Notes: a model not told the origin generated them from the letters alone. Shown: positions 43,443 to 55,769, counted from the first letter of the stretch. The stretch: DNA of 64,000 nucleotides from Apoderus coryli (GCA_911728435.2 OU452205.1:9182260-9246259), one strand, 5' to 3'. Numbers and translations are program-made.

Positions 43443-45039
43443 GGTTCTGGTAAACTTGGAGACCCACAGAATTTGACACTTTTTCTTAACTTTTTATAAA
43501 GCTTACCTTAAATAGAGATGAATTAAACCAAAAAATCAATGGATCGTACAGTTTTTTGTTCTTAAATAAATAATAAAGATCTAAAATGCCTCGCTTCTTT
43601 TGGAACAAAAAGCGCCATAACCCGCTAATTATATAAACTATTTATGGGGTATTCTTCTATTTAGTAACCTTGATGACCCACAGAATTCCTACTGAAAACA
43701 CACAGATCACATTAAACCCCTTTTTTAAGTAAAATAAATTTGGTAAAATATTAAGATAGGGTTAGTGTGCTACAAGTTTATTTACATTCACCAATTCTAC
43801 CAAACAAGAATATAGAGGTTATATGCGATGTTGCCATATATTCGACTCGTTCAAATGTTTTTTTGCGCAAAAATTATTTTTCTGTTAAGACCAGTTAGTA
43901 TTTTATTTGCTTCTAACGATTATAGTGAAAGTAGTTTAAGTTTGGATTCGCTCTTTACTTATTACTTAGTTTAAAATTAATATTATAGTTGGGCTGGATA
44001 GTTTTGTTACTTGGGTTGGGTAGTTAGGTTACTTTGGCTGAGTTCTATTGGGGTAGTTTCGCTAGTGTGGGTTGGGTTAGGTAGTTAGGTTAGTTTGGGT
44101 GAGTTATATTGGGGTAGTTCCGTTAGATTGGGTTGGGTAGTTAGGTTAGTTTGGGTTAGTTATATTGGGATAGTTTCGTTTGTTGGGTTGGGTAGTTAGG
44201 TTAGTTTGGCTGAGTTCTATTGGGGTAGTTTCGCTAGTTTGGGTTGGGTTAGGTAGTTAGGTTAGTTTGGGTGAGTTATATTGGGGTAGTTTCGTTTGTT
44301 GGGTTGGGTAGTTAGGTTAGTTTGGGTGAGTTATATTGGGGTAGTTCCATTAGATTGGGTTGGGTAGTTAGGTTAGTTTGGGTGAGTTATATTGGGGTAG
44401 TTCCATTAGATTGGGTTGGGTAGTTAGGTTAGTTTGGCTGAGTTCTATTGGGGTAGTTTCGTTAGTTGGGGTTGGGTTAGGTAGTTAGGTTAGTTTGGAT
44501 GAGTTATATGGGGTTAGTTTGAGTTACTTTATGGTAGTGTGCTTATATTGGGGTAGTTTGGTTAGATTAGGTTGGGTTAATTTGGGATAGTGTGGTTAGA
44601 TTGGGTTGGGTTAGGTAGTTAGGTTAATGTGGGTGAATGATGTTGGGTAGTTGGGTTAAATTAGGTTTATTTTAGTTAAGGTATTAGTTTGACCATTTAA
44701 ATATTTATAGGTGGTGTAATAGGTATTTTTTTTATTTTTGTTTATTTATTCCTTTCAGTTTTTAAAGTACGATTACACAATACTAGTGCAGTACATTTAA
44801 AACTCAGTGAAAATAAAATCACTTGGCAACACTGTAAATACTGTGTGATGTTATTAGCGTATTTTTACTACTGCGTTGCGTGAACGTCTTGTTTTATTCA
44901 ACTTTTAAAATCATTTTTCTCTTTCAAAAGTGCTTTATCCATAAAATTTTTTTTTGAAAAAGTGTTCTATTACAATAGAGCTTTTAAGTAAAAAAAAATT
45001 TTTTGCGAAATTCCGTGGGTCCCCAACTTTACCAGACCC
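43443..45039. mobile_element. 1.6-kb DNA element with 9-bp TSD and internal minisatellite
   Basis: Terminal inverted repeats of about 32 bp start GGTTCTGGTAAACTTGG on the left. On the right they read GGGTCTGGTAAAGTTGG when inverted. About 28 of 32 positions match. Both ends are flanked by the 9-bp direct repeat GTGTAGTCC (43,434-43,442 and 45,040-45,048). A further TIR-like copy (GACCCACAGAATTCC) lies inside at about 43,677-43,691. No transposase is visible. 9-bp duplications are known for Mutator-like/Rehavkus and some other superfamilies; I recall Rehavkus elements carrying minisatellites, but assignment here is tentative. Confidence 0.8.
43990..44668 (+). repeat. G-rich minisatellite, ~57-bp unit, ~11 degenerate copies
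   Basis: Units such as GGGTTGGGTAGTTAGGTTAG, then TTTGGGTGAGTTATATTGGG, repeat with periods of about 53-60 bp. C is almost absent on this strand. Sub-words TTAGG and GGGTTGGG recur, recalling telomere-like DNA and allowing G-quadruplexes. The array lies wholly inside the 1.6-kb element. Confidence 0.9.
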
Positions 45040-45049
45040 GTGTAGTCCA

Positions 45050-47045
45050 ATTTAAAGAGGAGAAGAAGACAGTTTTTGATGCAAAAATGCTGACTTATTT
45101 CTACATCGGTATAATCAAAAAATTACCTAATAGTGTTAAGGTTTGGTGTTCTTAAAGTTTGGTTATTGGGGGAAAGGGAGCCAAACTGCTGATTTTGGTT
45201 ACGTAAGCATTTTTATGTTAAAAAATGATAACTTAATTTGTAGTATTAGTTTTTCAAATTATACTTACTGCATTAATTACAGTCGATTTTAGTTTACAGT
45301 TTAATCTTTGGAGTTTCAGCTCAATTCCTAAGGGCACCGCCTGCGAATTAATTTTGTAGAACTGCTTAATATTTTGACTTACACATTCTTAACATTTTAA
45401 TGGCGAATTCCATTGTATTGGTCACTTTCTTATTTTTCCCACAGTAATTCGACATAATATATTTTTAAATTTGAAATAAATGAATGAAGTTTGACTAGGA
45501 GTTTTATGTCTTGATTCCTTATAAGTTTAAATTACTATTAAGATTTAATAATTTCCACTTAAGAAGTTTACGACCAACCCGATGACAGTTCAGATTACTA
45601 TTATATGATCAATATGGTGATACCAGCTTATTGGAAAAGAACTGTTTTAAAAATGCTATGATAAAGTTATTTTTTTCTAAAAGATAAAACTTTTATTAAA
45701 AGTTAGTTATGAGACTATCAAACGATCATGAAAAGTTTTCACATTGTCCTCTGCTCGCTCTCTCCATCGTTTGTCGTCGTCTACAGCCTAAAGTTTCCAG
45801 CACTTGTGAAATCCTATATTATAGTATACTGTGAAGCGGTCCGAGTCCAACCATATATAGCTATACAGTGCCTGAGCCAGATATTAAACTATTCTAGTAA
45901 ATCAAACTTTTGTCATACCATTGTTACATATTACAGCGTCTGGATCTAATGCTGGATGTAGGAGTAGACTTCAAATTGTACAATATATATTGCGTAATGT
46001 GAATTAGAGTAATTGTTAGTTATCTTTGCCAAAGTAAATCTCTTATCAATCCCATCCGAAGCCAATTATATCATGCGATGTGTACAAGCAAATACAAATC
46101 ACAATAAAGTAAAAAAAAATAAAATTCCAAAGCAACTGGGATAAAAAATTGAATTATTCCGATTTCTGGAGAAGTTTCACATAGAAAAATGTTCTGTATA
46201 ACAGCTAATGAGTTTGATATACTTGTCTTCGTTGTAATAATTTTGAACTCCAATCGGGTCACTTTTTGTACAATATACACGGTCGATACAATACTAGATG
46301 AGGTATAAGTGAATCCCAATTACATTAAGTGATAAGGTGGCCTCACATCCCCGGTGCGGGATAGCATTGTAATGTTATCGAGGCTCAATGTACAGGAGTT
46401 TATTTTAAAGAAAATAGATTCAGGAGATAGTACAACGGTTTATTGATTTCTTATTAGTAAATAAATTCTGAATTAGCTTTTTTGTTTAAAATTAGGGAAT
46501 TTAATATAATGTTATTTGCATCAAAAATAACTTGAAGGGCTATATTATAGCTGTAGTATAATAGTTTTAGTCGTATTTTTGGATATGGCAGTTGAGACAG
46601 GGCCGAAAGCTTATTGTTTTGTGGAATAGTCCATAATTTTGTGAAGATTTCTTTTAGGAATTTGAAAAATAAACCTCTGAAATTAAACTATTTTATTTTG
46701 AATGCATAGTATTGAATAATGAAAATATATATATTTGGAATTAAGTCTTGGTCCTGCACTTAATTAATTTCTGTTAAATTAATTTGCATAACACTATTGT
46801 TATAACATTTTTGGGATAAAGTTTGTAACACCCTGTGGAGTGAACTGGCCTTTCTTCCAACTTTCTACAAAAAGTCCCCAAAACTGTCGTTTATTGGTAG
46901 CACCTTGTTTTTTGAATCGCCTTTTTGTCTTTATTGTTAAAGGAGATACAGAGGTATTTGTGAACTTATGCACTAGTAAAAAAATACACCTTAATGTTTG
47001 GCACATCAATTAATAAAACTAATTAAAAAAATAAGAAAAATCAAC
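45050..47045. other. 2 kb with no assignable gene
   Basis: Nothing recognised except a CACCCTGTGGAGT word at 46,828-46,840 that resembles a repeat terminus close to the Tc1 relic. Confidence 0.3.
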
Positions 47046-47050
47046 AAAGG

Positions 47051-47840
47051 CTATACAATACAGCCATAAGTAGCGCGGATATTACCACCTCTTGCAGCAA
47101 TAACAGCCTGACAAAATCGCAGCATCAGCTCACGTGACCGACCTTTTGCCAGATCTCACTAAGCCTTACTCCGAGCTCTTTTAAATCTACTGGTGTTGAT
47201 CCCAGGGCCTTTACTCTTCTGCCCATTATATCCCATAAATGGTCAATTGAGCTAATTCATAACTTCGTCTAGAAAAGTTTGTACCACTCGAGCAATATGC
47301 GGTCCTGCATAAAAATAAAGTCTTCCCCGCAAATAACGCATAGGGCTCACTTACGCAACACTGATCTGTTAATAGTCCTTGATTTATTAACATTAGCAGT
47401 TTGGGTTTCAATATAAAAGGCAGCCCATACCATAACTGATCCACCACCACAGTCGCATTGAATGTATCTCTCTCCTTTCGTCTATCATTACTAAAAAGAC
47501 AAAATCTCTACTCGTCTAAAAACAAAACAATTGGCACAGGTCATCCTCTTGCCAATTCTGGCCTTTAAAAGTAAATTCTAAGCGTTGTCGTCTATATGCT
47601 AAGGTAAGTACTGAACCAGTGGCTGTTTTATAGGGCTTTAATTGATTTTGGGCAAGTCTTGTTGTTACTGTACTTTGATTTTGAGAAATTCTACCGTTCT
47701 ATAAATTGGCGGCGTAATAATGCAAACCTTGTTCTAATGGCCAGTAAATGTATATAACTGCTTACCTCTGATCAGTTAGTCGGCGATGACCATGTCCGCG
47801 TTTCTCGTGTTTCTTTCAGTTTGCCTAAATCGTTTTCAAA
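47051..47840 (-). pseudogene. Tc1-type transposase relic
   Basis: In fragments on the minus strand: VTTRLAQNQLKPYKTATGSV and LTLAYRRQRLEF (end of the HTH region), DE-RFCLFSNDRR (first catalytic Asp with a stop where Ser is expected), GGGSVMVWAAF, FIFMQDR (second Asp region), HLWDIMGRRVKAL (third acidic region) and AVIAARGGNIRATYG at the C-terminus. The blocks use several frames, so many indels exist. The order matches a complete DD34-type Tc1-like transposase (about 330 residues). Its inverted repeats were not identified. Confidence 0.8.
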
Positions 47841-47844
47841 CAAG

Positions 47845-48420
47845 AAAAATGTTTGCCTGAGAAACGTCAAACGGCTGAGCTAATTGTATGTCTTCGTCTT
47901 TTGTGGTGGATAAAGTTTTTTTGAATGATCTGAAAAAAGACAAAAATCTCTTTATCGTGCCTAAAAAAATACAGATAAAACGCCAACTCAAAAAATAAAC
48001 TGTTACAAATAAACAGCACTATTAAGCATGCAAAATACTCTGAATAATAATTGATAGTCAATTGACTAAATTACCACTACTAAAACGTACAATGATTGCT
48101 AATAATAATGTCAAAATTGATTATGGGGATCCAAAAGGATTCAACATCAAGATTTAATTAGAATTTGAATTAATCACTAATTCTTAAGAGAAGTGTTGAG
48201 GAATTCAAATAGGCCCTATTTTTATGGTGTAATACGTAGTTCTCGATAAGCTTGCCAATCAGCTAGTATTTGAGTTTTTTTAACTCTGGAAAGGCTTTAT
48301 ATCTGCTCTTAGATACCATAACAGTGTTAATTCGAGAATATTGACTAAATATCCCTAATAAAATTGATTTAAATTAAGCACTTTTCTTGTTATAAATTTT
48401 ACCTACGTACCTATAAATAA
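47845..48420. other. no gene seen
   Basis: An AT-rich spacer. Confidence 0.3.
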
Positions 48421-48423
48421 AGT

Positions 48424-48700
48424 TTTTATGGTCGCGAAAGGTAACCAGTTTGGACAGAGGTTTTTTGAAATTGAAGTTTGAAGTACACTAGTCTATGATC
48501 AAAGATTTCATGAAAAGGCAGCACCCGCCAAAGCAACTGGTTATTACCGTTGGAGATTAAAATTGTATCAATCAGAGTAATAAAATTTGCAGTGACTCGT
48601 ATGCTCATTGATAATCTGCTTATAAGACTCAAAACGTTGGGTTATGGATAACATTAAAATCCACTAAAAGAATTTGATTAGATAGAGACATAGATAGAAT
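48424..48700 (-). pseudogene. LINE apurinic-type endonuclease fragment
   Basis: The minus strand carries LVDFNV (the GDFN box) and, in the main open frame, RVTANFITLIDTILIS and FDHRLVYFKLQFQK, matching the R-T-LIDHI and SDHxLV blocks that end the APE endonuclease of LINEs. The catalytic His of SDH is kept, but Ser is Phe. There is no RT after it on the minus strand, so it is a fragment. Confidence 0.7.
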
Positions 48701-48704
48701 GAAG

Positions 48705-49675
48705 AATATATTGCAGATAAAATGTTATCAAGCCAGAAGCATAATGTTAACATTGGTTGTTAGTTTTTGTATGAAGTAGCCCGTAAAAAGTGCAAACCAA
48801 TATAGAAGTCGATGCCAGTTTTATCCGTGCAAACAAATATGCTAACCTTACATAATTATTCTATTTCCGCTATTTTCTGCTTAGCTTTGTGATTTTGCCC
48901 ATCTCTATCAGTACTCGTAAACACAATAAAGTGTACACATAATCTAAAGTTAAATAGGTTAGTTACATTTCCAACATAAACAACTTAACAAAACCATAAA
49001 CTTCTCTATTAGTTTTCCGCTGAATTCCAAGTTTTGCTTCTCAAACCTTCAATGTATTGATCAAAAGATCGTCTAAGTGTTCCATAAACTTGTTTCGGTT
49101 GTGTCGACGTCAATTCGCAAAAAAGTTTAACAGCCACCATCTTTGATGGATTTCGGGTTTATAACCTCAGGCATTTTATATATACGATAGAGTTTTGTGT
49201 GAAATTTGTAAAGAGAAAAAGAGGACTGGGTTGCTAACAAAAAAGGGGTTACAGCAGAAATTATGAACAGAAAAATATTAGCGGTTGGTTGTAAAGTGTC
49301 TTAATAAATAATTGATGACATAAATTGGTTCGGGCAGCAGCCTTTCGTCTGTTGAAAAACCCATAAAATATGTTTTATTTTAACACAAGATCGTTGTTAC
49401 TGATATGCGTTTTATAGGCAATAATATAATTTAATGCAGCAAAGAAAAAATGGATTGCAACTGTTTTCTACTTACCTAGTAGTAGGTAGATAAAATTCAA
49501 TCAAATCCGTAAGAACTAATTGAATGCTCAAGTTTATTTTATGAAGATCACTGCCTCCATTTCCGTCTATATTGAAGTCGACACATATACGCAATCTACT
49601 TAGACCAAATTAGTCAAAAACGAGCAACTCCGTACGCGAACCTGACTTACCTACATACATCGCTGAATAAATCCA
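48705..49675. other. no assignable gene
   Basis: Mixed sequence. The last 150 bp may contain degraded upstream coding of the LINE that follows. Confidence 0.3.
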
Positions 49676-49679
49676 TTAA

Positions 49680-51420
49680 AGTTTGCGAATCGCCGTCGAC
49701 CGGAGTAGTGTAAAAAAAATAAGGGTAATTCTAAGAATAATCCCAAGCGGCTCTGGAAGAATATTTCAAACTTGGGAGTTCCTTCGGAATCCAATGCAAG
49801 TTGTGAGCTGCCCCAAGAGTTCGGTTCGCCTCGCGATATTAACGACTACTTTGTTGGGCTTCAGTTTGGTTGATGTTGAGATTTTGAACTTTTATAAGAG
49901 CAACCGTTTCCGTGATAATTATATATTTACCTTTACAGAAATCAGTACCGATGAAGCTTTGACTAGTTTAAGACGAAATTATGAAATCTAATGCCAGTGG
50001 AGTTGATGCTATCAATGCAAAAACTCTTGATCTCATGATTCCTTTTTGCTCCGAAATCATCAAAAATCTATTTAACGAGTGTATCCGTAGGGGTGAATTT
50101 CCTGCATATTGGAAGTCATCTGTTGTCATTCCCTTGCCTAAGCGCCTATATCTTTCAGCGATCTTCGTCCTATTAGCTTGCTCCCTATCATCTCCAAGAT
50201 GCTTGAGAGAATAGTATCGTTTCAGTTGCGAGATTATTTGAATCGGTTCCATAGTCTACCAACAGTACAATTATGATTTCGCCCTAGACACTCCACTTCT
50301 ACTGCTCTGTTAAAGGTGACGAATGACATTGGGTGTGCTATGGATAAATAAAAGTGTACGATATTAGAATAGCTGGATCAGAGCAAGGCTCTTGATCTGG
50401 TTAATTCTGAGCTCTTGATTGTCAAGCTTCAGTACTTGGGCTTTGACGAGGTTTCATTACAATGGTTTAGCAGTTATCTGTACCAAAGAAAGCAATGTGT
50501 AAAACTCAGACTAGATTGCTCAGAGTTTAGAGAATTGAACTGTGGCGTCCCTTAGGGAAGTATATTGGGACCGCTTCTCTTTTCAATTTATACTTTCGAT
50601 CTGCCTATGAGCCTGAGTCATTTAGCAGTACATCTTTACGCGGACGATGCCCAAATATACTCCAATTGCTCTGTTGCCGAGTTTCCGGACACTTTCTGCA
50701 GGCTTAATCAGGATCTTGTTTAGTTTTCGGCTTGGTGTGGGCGGCATGGCCTGAGGCTAAACTCCAGTCAGACTGTGGCTTTGTGTATTGGTGGTGAGCG
50801 GCGTGCGGAATTGATGCGTTCTTCTGGTAATGTTTTGGTAGGGGGAGAGGTGGTTCAGTGGGTGTATAACTCTAGAGATTTGGGTATTTTCATTGATTCC
50901 AAGCTAAGTTTCAATGATCATCGTTCTCAATTATATAATAATTCATTTTTCAGACTTAAATGCATGTATCATTTGAAATCTACATTAAACTAGAATACAA
51001 AGTTAATGCTGGTTAAATCGTTGATTTATCTACACCTTGACTACTGCTCTCAGGTGTATTATTATTATTTGACTAATTATAATAAATAAAAATTACAGCG
51101 AATTGAAAACGCTTGTATAAGATTTACGTGTTTGGTTTCTTTTTCTTTGCATTACTCGATTTTTTAATAAATTAAAAGAGCCTATGCTTGGTGTTCGATT
51201 CAATTAATTATATTCGGTATTGCTGCATAAATTAATTACTTTGCATGGACTGGACTTACGCCTCAACTCCTTTACAATTCCGCAACATTCCACTGCTAAA
51301 TTCGAAGGCTGTTTTTCATACATAGCCCCCAAACTTTTTAACAATATATTGCATATCATTGATATGCCTTTGAACAGTTTCAAATGTGAGTTGTGCTGTA
51401 GGCTCTATCCGTAATTGATT
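49680..51420 (+). pseudogene. nearly complete LINE reverse transcriptase region
   Basis: The first blocks read KRLWKNISNLGVPSESNAS, YKSNRFRDNYIFTFTEIS and SNASGVDAINAKTLDLM (the linker before the RT). Then come EFPAYWKSSVVIPLPK, DLRPISLLPIISKMLER, FRPRHSTSTALLKVTNDIG, a damaged motif A, LQYLGFDEVSLQWFSSYLYQ, GVP-GSILGPLLFSIYTFD (motif B with one stop), HLYADDAQIYSN (catalytic YADD at about 50,640) and the thumb (RDLGIFIDSKLSFNDH, LDYCSQVYYYY, LQRIENACIRF). The C-terminus is LITLHGLDLRLNSF and LFNNILHIIDMP. At least six stops or frameshifts occur. The family is related to the LINE at 2.5 kb. The 3' UTR probably continues to about 51,600. Confidence 0.9.
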
Positions 51421-51640
51421 ATTCTTAGGGAGGGCGCGTTGTATCTCAATATTTATTGTTTACTCGGAATGAGTGGAAGAGTGGCTTTTGCAAATCTCAT
51501 TCCTTTTGTGTAATTACACTAAGTGACTTATTTGTAACTTTAAGCTAGTTGTTTATGTATTATCTTCGTCATTTGGTTTTTTTCACAACAAAGCACAAAA
51601 AACTTAAATGTATGTAGGTATGTATTTTGACATATGTGTA

Positions 51641-51700
51641 GGCCCAGTGGTCCAGAGCCTAAGGCGTTCGCTTTTAAGCAGTAGTGTAGTGGTTCCAGTG
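51641..51700 (+). repeat. tRNA-like SINE head (Leu/Lys-like)
   Basis: GGCCCAGTGGTCCAGAGCCT and AAGGCGTTCGCTTTTAAGCA look like an A-box and anticodon arm with a UUAA or UUUA loop, followed by a weak GGTTCCAGT B-box. It follows the LINE 3' end closely, as expected for LINE-mobilised SINEs. Confidence 0.4.
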
Positions 51701-51704
51701 ATAA

Positions 51705-52305
51705 AAGTAATTAGTGATGTGCTACAACTCAGAAACCGCATATAGAAGCCATTTTGTATAGAAAAGGGAGGGCAGAAATCAGTTTTTCATAATCCTCAAT
51801 CATTGTTGGTCTGCTATTCCATAATATTCTTTTAGACATGCAAATGCAGCATTTCGTTTAATATATTTAGTTCATACAGATAACCCGTAACCACTCACAT
51901 TCTCAACTCTTGAGTTTGACAATGTAAATGTAGTCACTTTTGTATGGAATCATGAAACATTTCCAAATTTAATTGTCAGAATTTGGTATACGGCACAGAC
52001 ATTTTCGATATATAGATAGATACGTTCACCGATGAAATATTTTCAAAACCGCTGCCTTATTTATTTTTGCTATGCTTTTAGCACAGATTTAATAGACTTT
52101 TAGACCCACTGTAGCATTTATACGCCACTCTATAGGCCCAGTGTCGTATTAGTACGTTCATACAGGGTGATTGCTGGTCGATGTTACCTAAGAAGTTTTG
52201 GGAAAAGTAACCACCATTGTTTAAAAATTGTAAGTTATTACGCAGATTGAGATTGGGTTGACAATCTATCAGTCTATAATATTGTCATATTTGTACGACT
52301 TCCGG
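51705..52305. other. no gene seen; contains a CAGGGTG motif
   Basis: TA-CAGGGTGATTGCTGGTCGAT at 52,163 matches the inverted right end of repeat copy A (CAATCACCCTGTA), so a broken repeat copy may lie here. Confidence 0.35.
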
Positions 52306-52309
52306 AAGT

Positions 52310-52494
52310 TGATACCAGGATTGAAATAAGGAAGTTGACACCCATTTCCGGTATAACCGGAAGTGCTAGATTCTTGAAAACATTTTAGCCGAATTGGTCC
52401 CGTCGACCTAAGTACCACACCAGATTTTCAGATTGTTCCACTGTGTAGTTTCTCCATAATCGATCGAATCCCTTCCCGGTGGGACACCCGGTAC
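52310..52494 (-). mobile_element. half copy of the 4.9-kb MITE
   Basis: The reverse complement matches the first about 180 bp of the 4,921-5,627 element, ending GGTGGGACACCCGGTA. The other half is lost. Confidence 0.75.
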
Positions 52495-52499
52495 AAATT

Positions 52500-54460
52500 T
52501 TGTATTTCACTTCTGTGACATCAATTCATAAGATATATGATGATGATGTAATGTCGGTAGAGAAGAAAAATTACCACCCAAGAATTTTAACTAAATACTC
52601 TGCACTAAAATATAACCAATAATATTATAAGACTATTTGAATCTTTTAAAACAAGACCCCTTATATAATATCATTTACTTTTGTATTCTACGAAGTGCAT
52701 AAAAGCCTCAATAACTGCAATAGAAAAACTTTACACCGATTTTCACACATTATTATGTTACTACTACTACTACCACTACGGCAAGTCCAAAGTTGTTTCG
52801 CTATAATGGACAGTTTTCAAACCTCCTAATAGCCACAGAAAAGTGGGTTAGAGTTGATCAACCGTTTAAGTGTGCTTTGGAAACTGTATATTACGCAGAG
52901 TACAATAAGGTAACAATTTTATTGGGAGTTGAATGTATATTAAGTGTTCGTGCCTGATAAATGATATTGGCTGGTAAATAAATATATTCACAGAGCAAAT
53001 AACATACGTACAATTTGTAATATATATTATTAATGATAATTATTATTTTTTTATAAAAATAACTAGCTAGTTTAGCAACATAACTCTATCATTCAATCTA
53101 CGAGCGTAATAGTTAAAACCGAGTTAGTTGCCATTGAAAGTTGCTTTATTGTTTTTAAAATACTCGCCGTTATGAATAATATAGTTTGGTATGCCTTCAA
53201 ACATGGCTTTGAAAAATCGTTGTCCACGGAATGTATTCTTGTTGTTTAGAAGCTAAACGATAACCTATCAATTCGACTTTATTAGCTTTAAAATAGTTGG
53301 ACGATATGTCTAAGGGCTCGCATTATCATGAAGAACCTTGATAGTTTGCTTTAAAATTGGGCCCTGTATATTAAATAAAAATCATCTTCCTATGAAACTT
53401 GGTCCGTCCATGAGTATACAGCCAGGAAACATAGAAATCAACCCACATTAATTAAACATCTCATAACATATACCACACTGAATTGTGTAGGTAATGTGAG
53501 TTTCCTTTGACCAGGCTGGCATTTCCTCACTATGGATTTTGGTATAAGATAAATATTTTACTCTCCTTGATACGATTTACTAACAAAAGCATAACCTCAC
53601 TGTTATTTAATAGGCCGTACATAGTGTAAGACTTAAGAATGTGATAATCACAAGCTTTAGAATAAAACGTATCCGGAAATTTAGGTACATTCAATAATTG
53701 TAATATCTGCAAGAAATTTGCATATTTCATGCATTCTACTCTGTGAATATATAATAAAACACCTTGACATTTAGCTTATCCACTAACATTTCCAGGACAG
53801 CTTATTACCATTATGTCAATAGAAATATTCACATAAAAGCCGAACATTTCAATTAAAACCGGTGTAAGAATTAATCCAACATATTGCTTACAGTCTAAGT
53901 AAAATTTCAATTTAAGCAGAAAACTTTGTGTGGAAAAGCTAAATTTATTAGTCGTAATATACGAATGTCGAGTAGTATAGTAACACAAAAGTATTCTGTG
54001 AAAACTTTTAGTGAAACTTTTTTAATTATCAAATGGGAAAGTTGCTTTTATGTGCTTATTTGCGTTTGATAAAAAATGAATGCTACAATCTCCACTAAGA
54101 ATATGATGTATAAGAGTCCACTCCACGACAAAACTTGAGGAACTGTTTGTGCTTTGTCGATTCACATTTATGACTTAGGAATATTGAAAAATATTGCAAC
54201 ATTTAGTGCAATTCCAACGATCTACGCATCGCATTTTGGTATTTTGCCACTATTTAAAATTATACTAATTAAAATGATAAATAAAACATCTCTGGCCCAC
54301 AAATTGAGTAATATAGTTCTTCAAATTGGTACACCTCAAACATGTTTCCATACTCCTATTGCGATACCATATTTAAATACATTTCATTCAATCATCATTG
54401 TGAAAAACAGGTAACTATTTTTATGTTAACAGTTAATTAGAGACATTAACGCACATAAAA
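52500..54460. other. 2 kb with no assignable gene
   Basis: Open stretches on the minus strand at 53,530-53,730 and 53,776-53,988 have membrane-like residues but no confident family. Confidence 0.3.
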
Positions 54461-54467
54461 CTTTAAT

Positions 54468-54636
54468 ATACAGAGTGTCCCAGGATATATGTAACAAGAG
54501 GTGTGAAGGACAAACATTTTTTTGAATTTTAGAATGACATTTGGGGAATTAGTCCTGCTTGTTTTAAAACTAAAAAATGAGTTAAATCTGTGCTGTACAG
54601 GGTGTTTTATAAACAAATTTATAAAAATTATCAGTG
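54468..54636. repeat. CAGGGTG-type repeat remnants beside a LINE tail
   Basis: TATACAGAGTGTCCCAGGAT at 54,468 and TGTACAGGGTGTTTTATA at 54,595 look like two termini in the same orientation, just after the 3' end of the LINE. Confidence 0.4.
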
Positions 54637-54639
54637 TCT

Positions 54640-55762
54640 TTATTTTAATAATAATTATAATAGCATTTATTTCCCACAGGTCACGCCCATTTGCAGGAAA
54701 ATCTAAAGCACAAAATAACACTTTATATATAAATAAAAGAAACAAGATTGATATAAAGTAAATAATAAACACAATATAGATAATAACAAATAATAAAATA
54801 ATAACAATAAACAATAAAACTTACTTAAAGTTGCAGACTAAAAAGATGTTACCATGTTTTAGAGCAAATCATCCCTTGAGTACCCTCGATGATCACCCAT
54901 TATTATATTGGTGATTTCAGACAGGGACGAAAAGTTAATGTCTAGTTGACCACAATGCTGATTAAAGGAATCACACATGAGGTATATCGGACTTTGCGAC
55001 AATACATTTGTTCTGGAAGGACCGATGGTAAACGGGGCAACATGCCTGGCTTCTAGGCGGGGCACACGAAATCTTATCCCCTGTAAAAGATCTGGACAGT
55101 CCACTGCACCGTGTAATATCTTATACAAGATCTTAATTCCGCATAAAATTCTTCGCAACTCGAGGGAGGAAATCTCGAAACGCAGAAGCATGAGAGCGTG
55201 GTCACTTCATCTCGGTGGATAAACATTATCCGCTATGAAAACCAGATACTTGAGAAAGCGTCTCTGGACTGATTCCAGAGATCGAATATGGACTTCATAT
55301 ATGGGGCGCCACACAACTGAACCAAATTCCTTCATTGTGAAAATATCATTAAACTGACGACAATTTCGAGTAATGCAACCCAGTACACGATTAGCACCAG
55401 AAACAACACTCAAAATTTGCGGAACAAAGGTAAACTTTCGATCAAAAATGACGCCCAGGTCCCTACCTTCATTCAATCTTTCTAAAGAAACACCGTTTAA
55501 GCAATAATCGAAGTTCAACGCGCTCTTAAGTCTAGAGAAACTGACTACCTTACATTTTGAGACATTGAGCATGAAACGGTTACTGATACACCAATCACAG
55601 AGGATCTTGAAATTGGTCTGTAGGAATTCACAATCTTCATGTGAGACAATACGCAGAAAAACCTTCAAGTCATCCGCATAAGCGAAGCTGTCACAAGTGA
55701 AGGTCTCAAGAAGGTCGTTAATAAACACATTAAACAGCAAGGGTCCAAGGTTGGAACCTTAC
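54640..55762 (-). pseudogene. 5'-truncated LINE, RT palm to 3' tail
   Basis: The minus strand begins inside motif B (GSNLGPLLFNVFINDLLETF). YADDLKVFLRIVS follows with the catalytic YADD, then CISNRFMLNVSKCKVVSF, LNEGRDLGVIFD and YEVHIRSLESVQRRFLKYL. After a stop and frameshift at about 55,200 come ISSLELRRILCGIKILYKIL and RTNVLSQSPIYLMCD near the C-terminus. The 3' UTR ends GACCTGTGGGAAATAAATGC plus an ATT-rich tail near 54,640-54,665. RT reading is open for 177 codons, better preserved than in most LINEs here. The truncation exactly at motif B is typical of incomplete target-primed reverse transcription. Confidence 0.85.
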
Positions 55763-55769
55763 ATTTAAT

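Noticed and set aside
53530..53988. Minus-strand hydrophobic open stretches resembling a chemoreceptor fragment
   Set aside because: The residues only vaguely resemble insect odorant receptor helices, no conserved C-terminal motif or convincing splice structure is visible, and similar hydrophobic frames arise by chance in AT-rich DNA.
54446..54814. Minus-strand 122-codon hydrophobic ORF
   Set aside because: It is the translation of the AT-rich LINE 3' UTR and tail, whose ending motif recurs in other LINEs.
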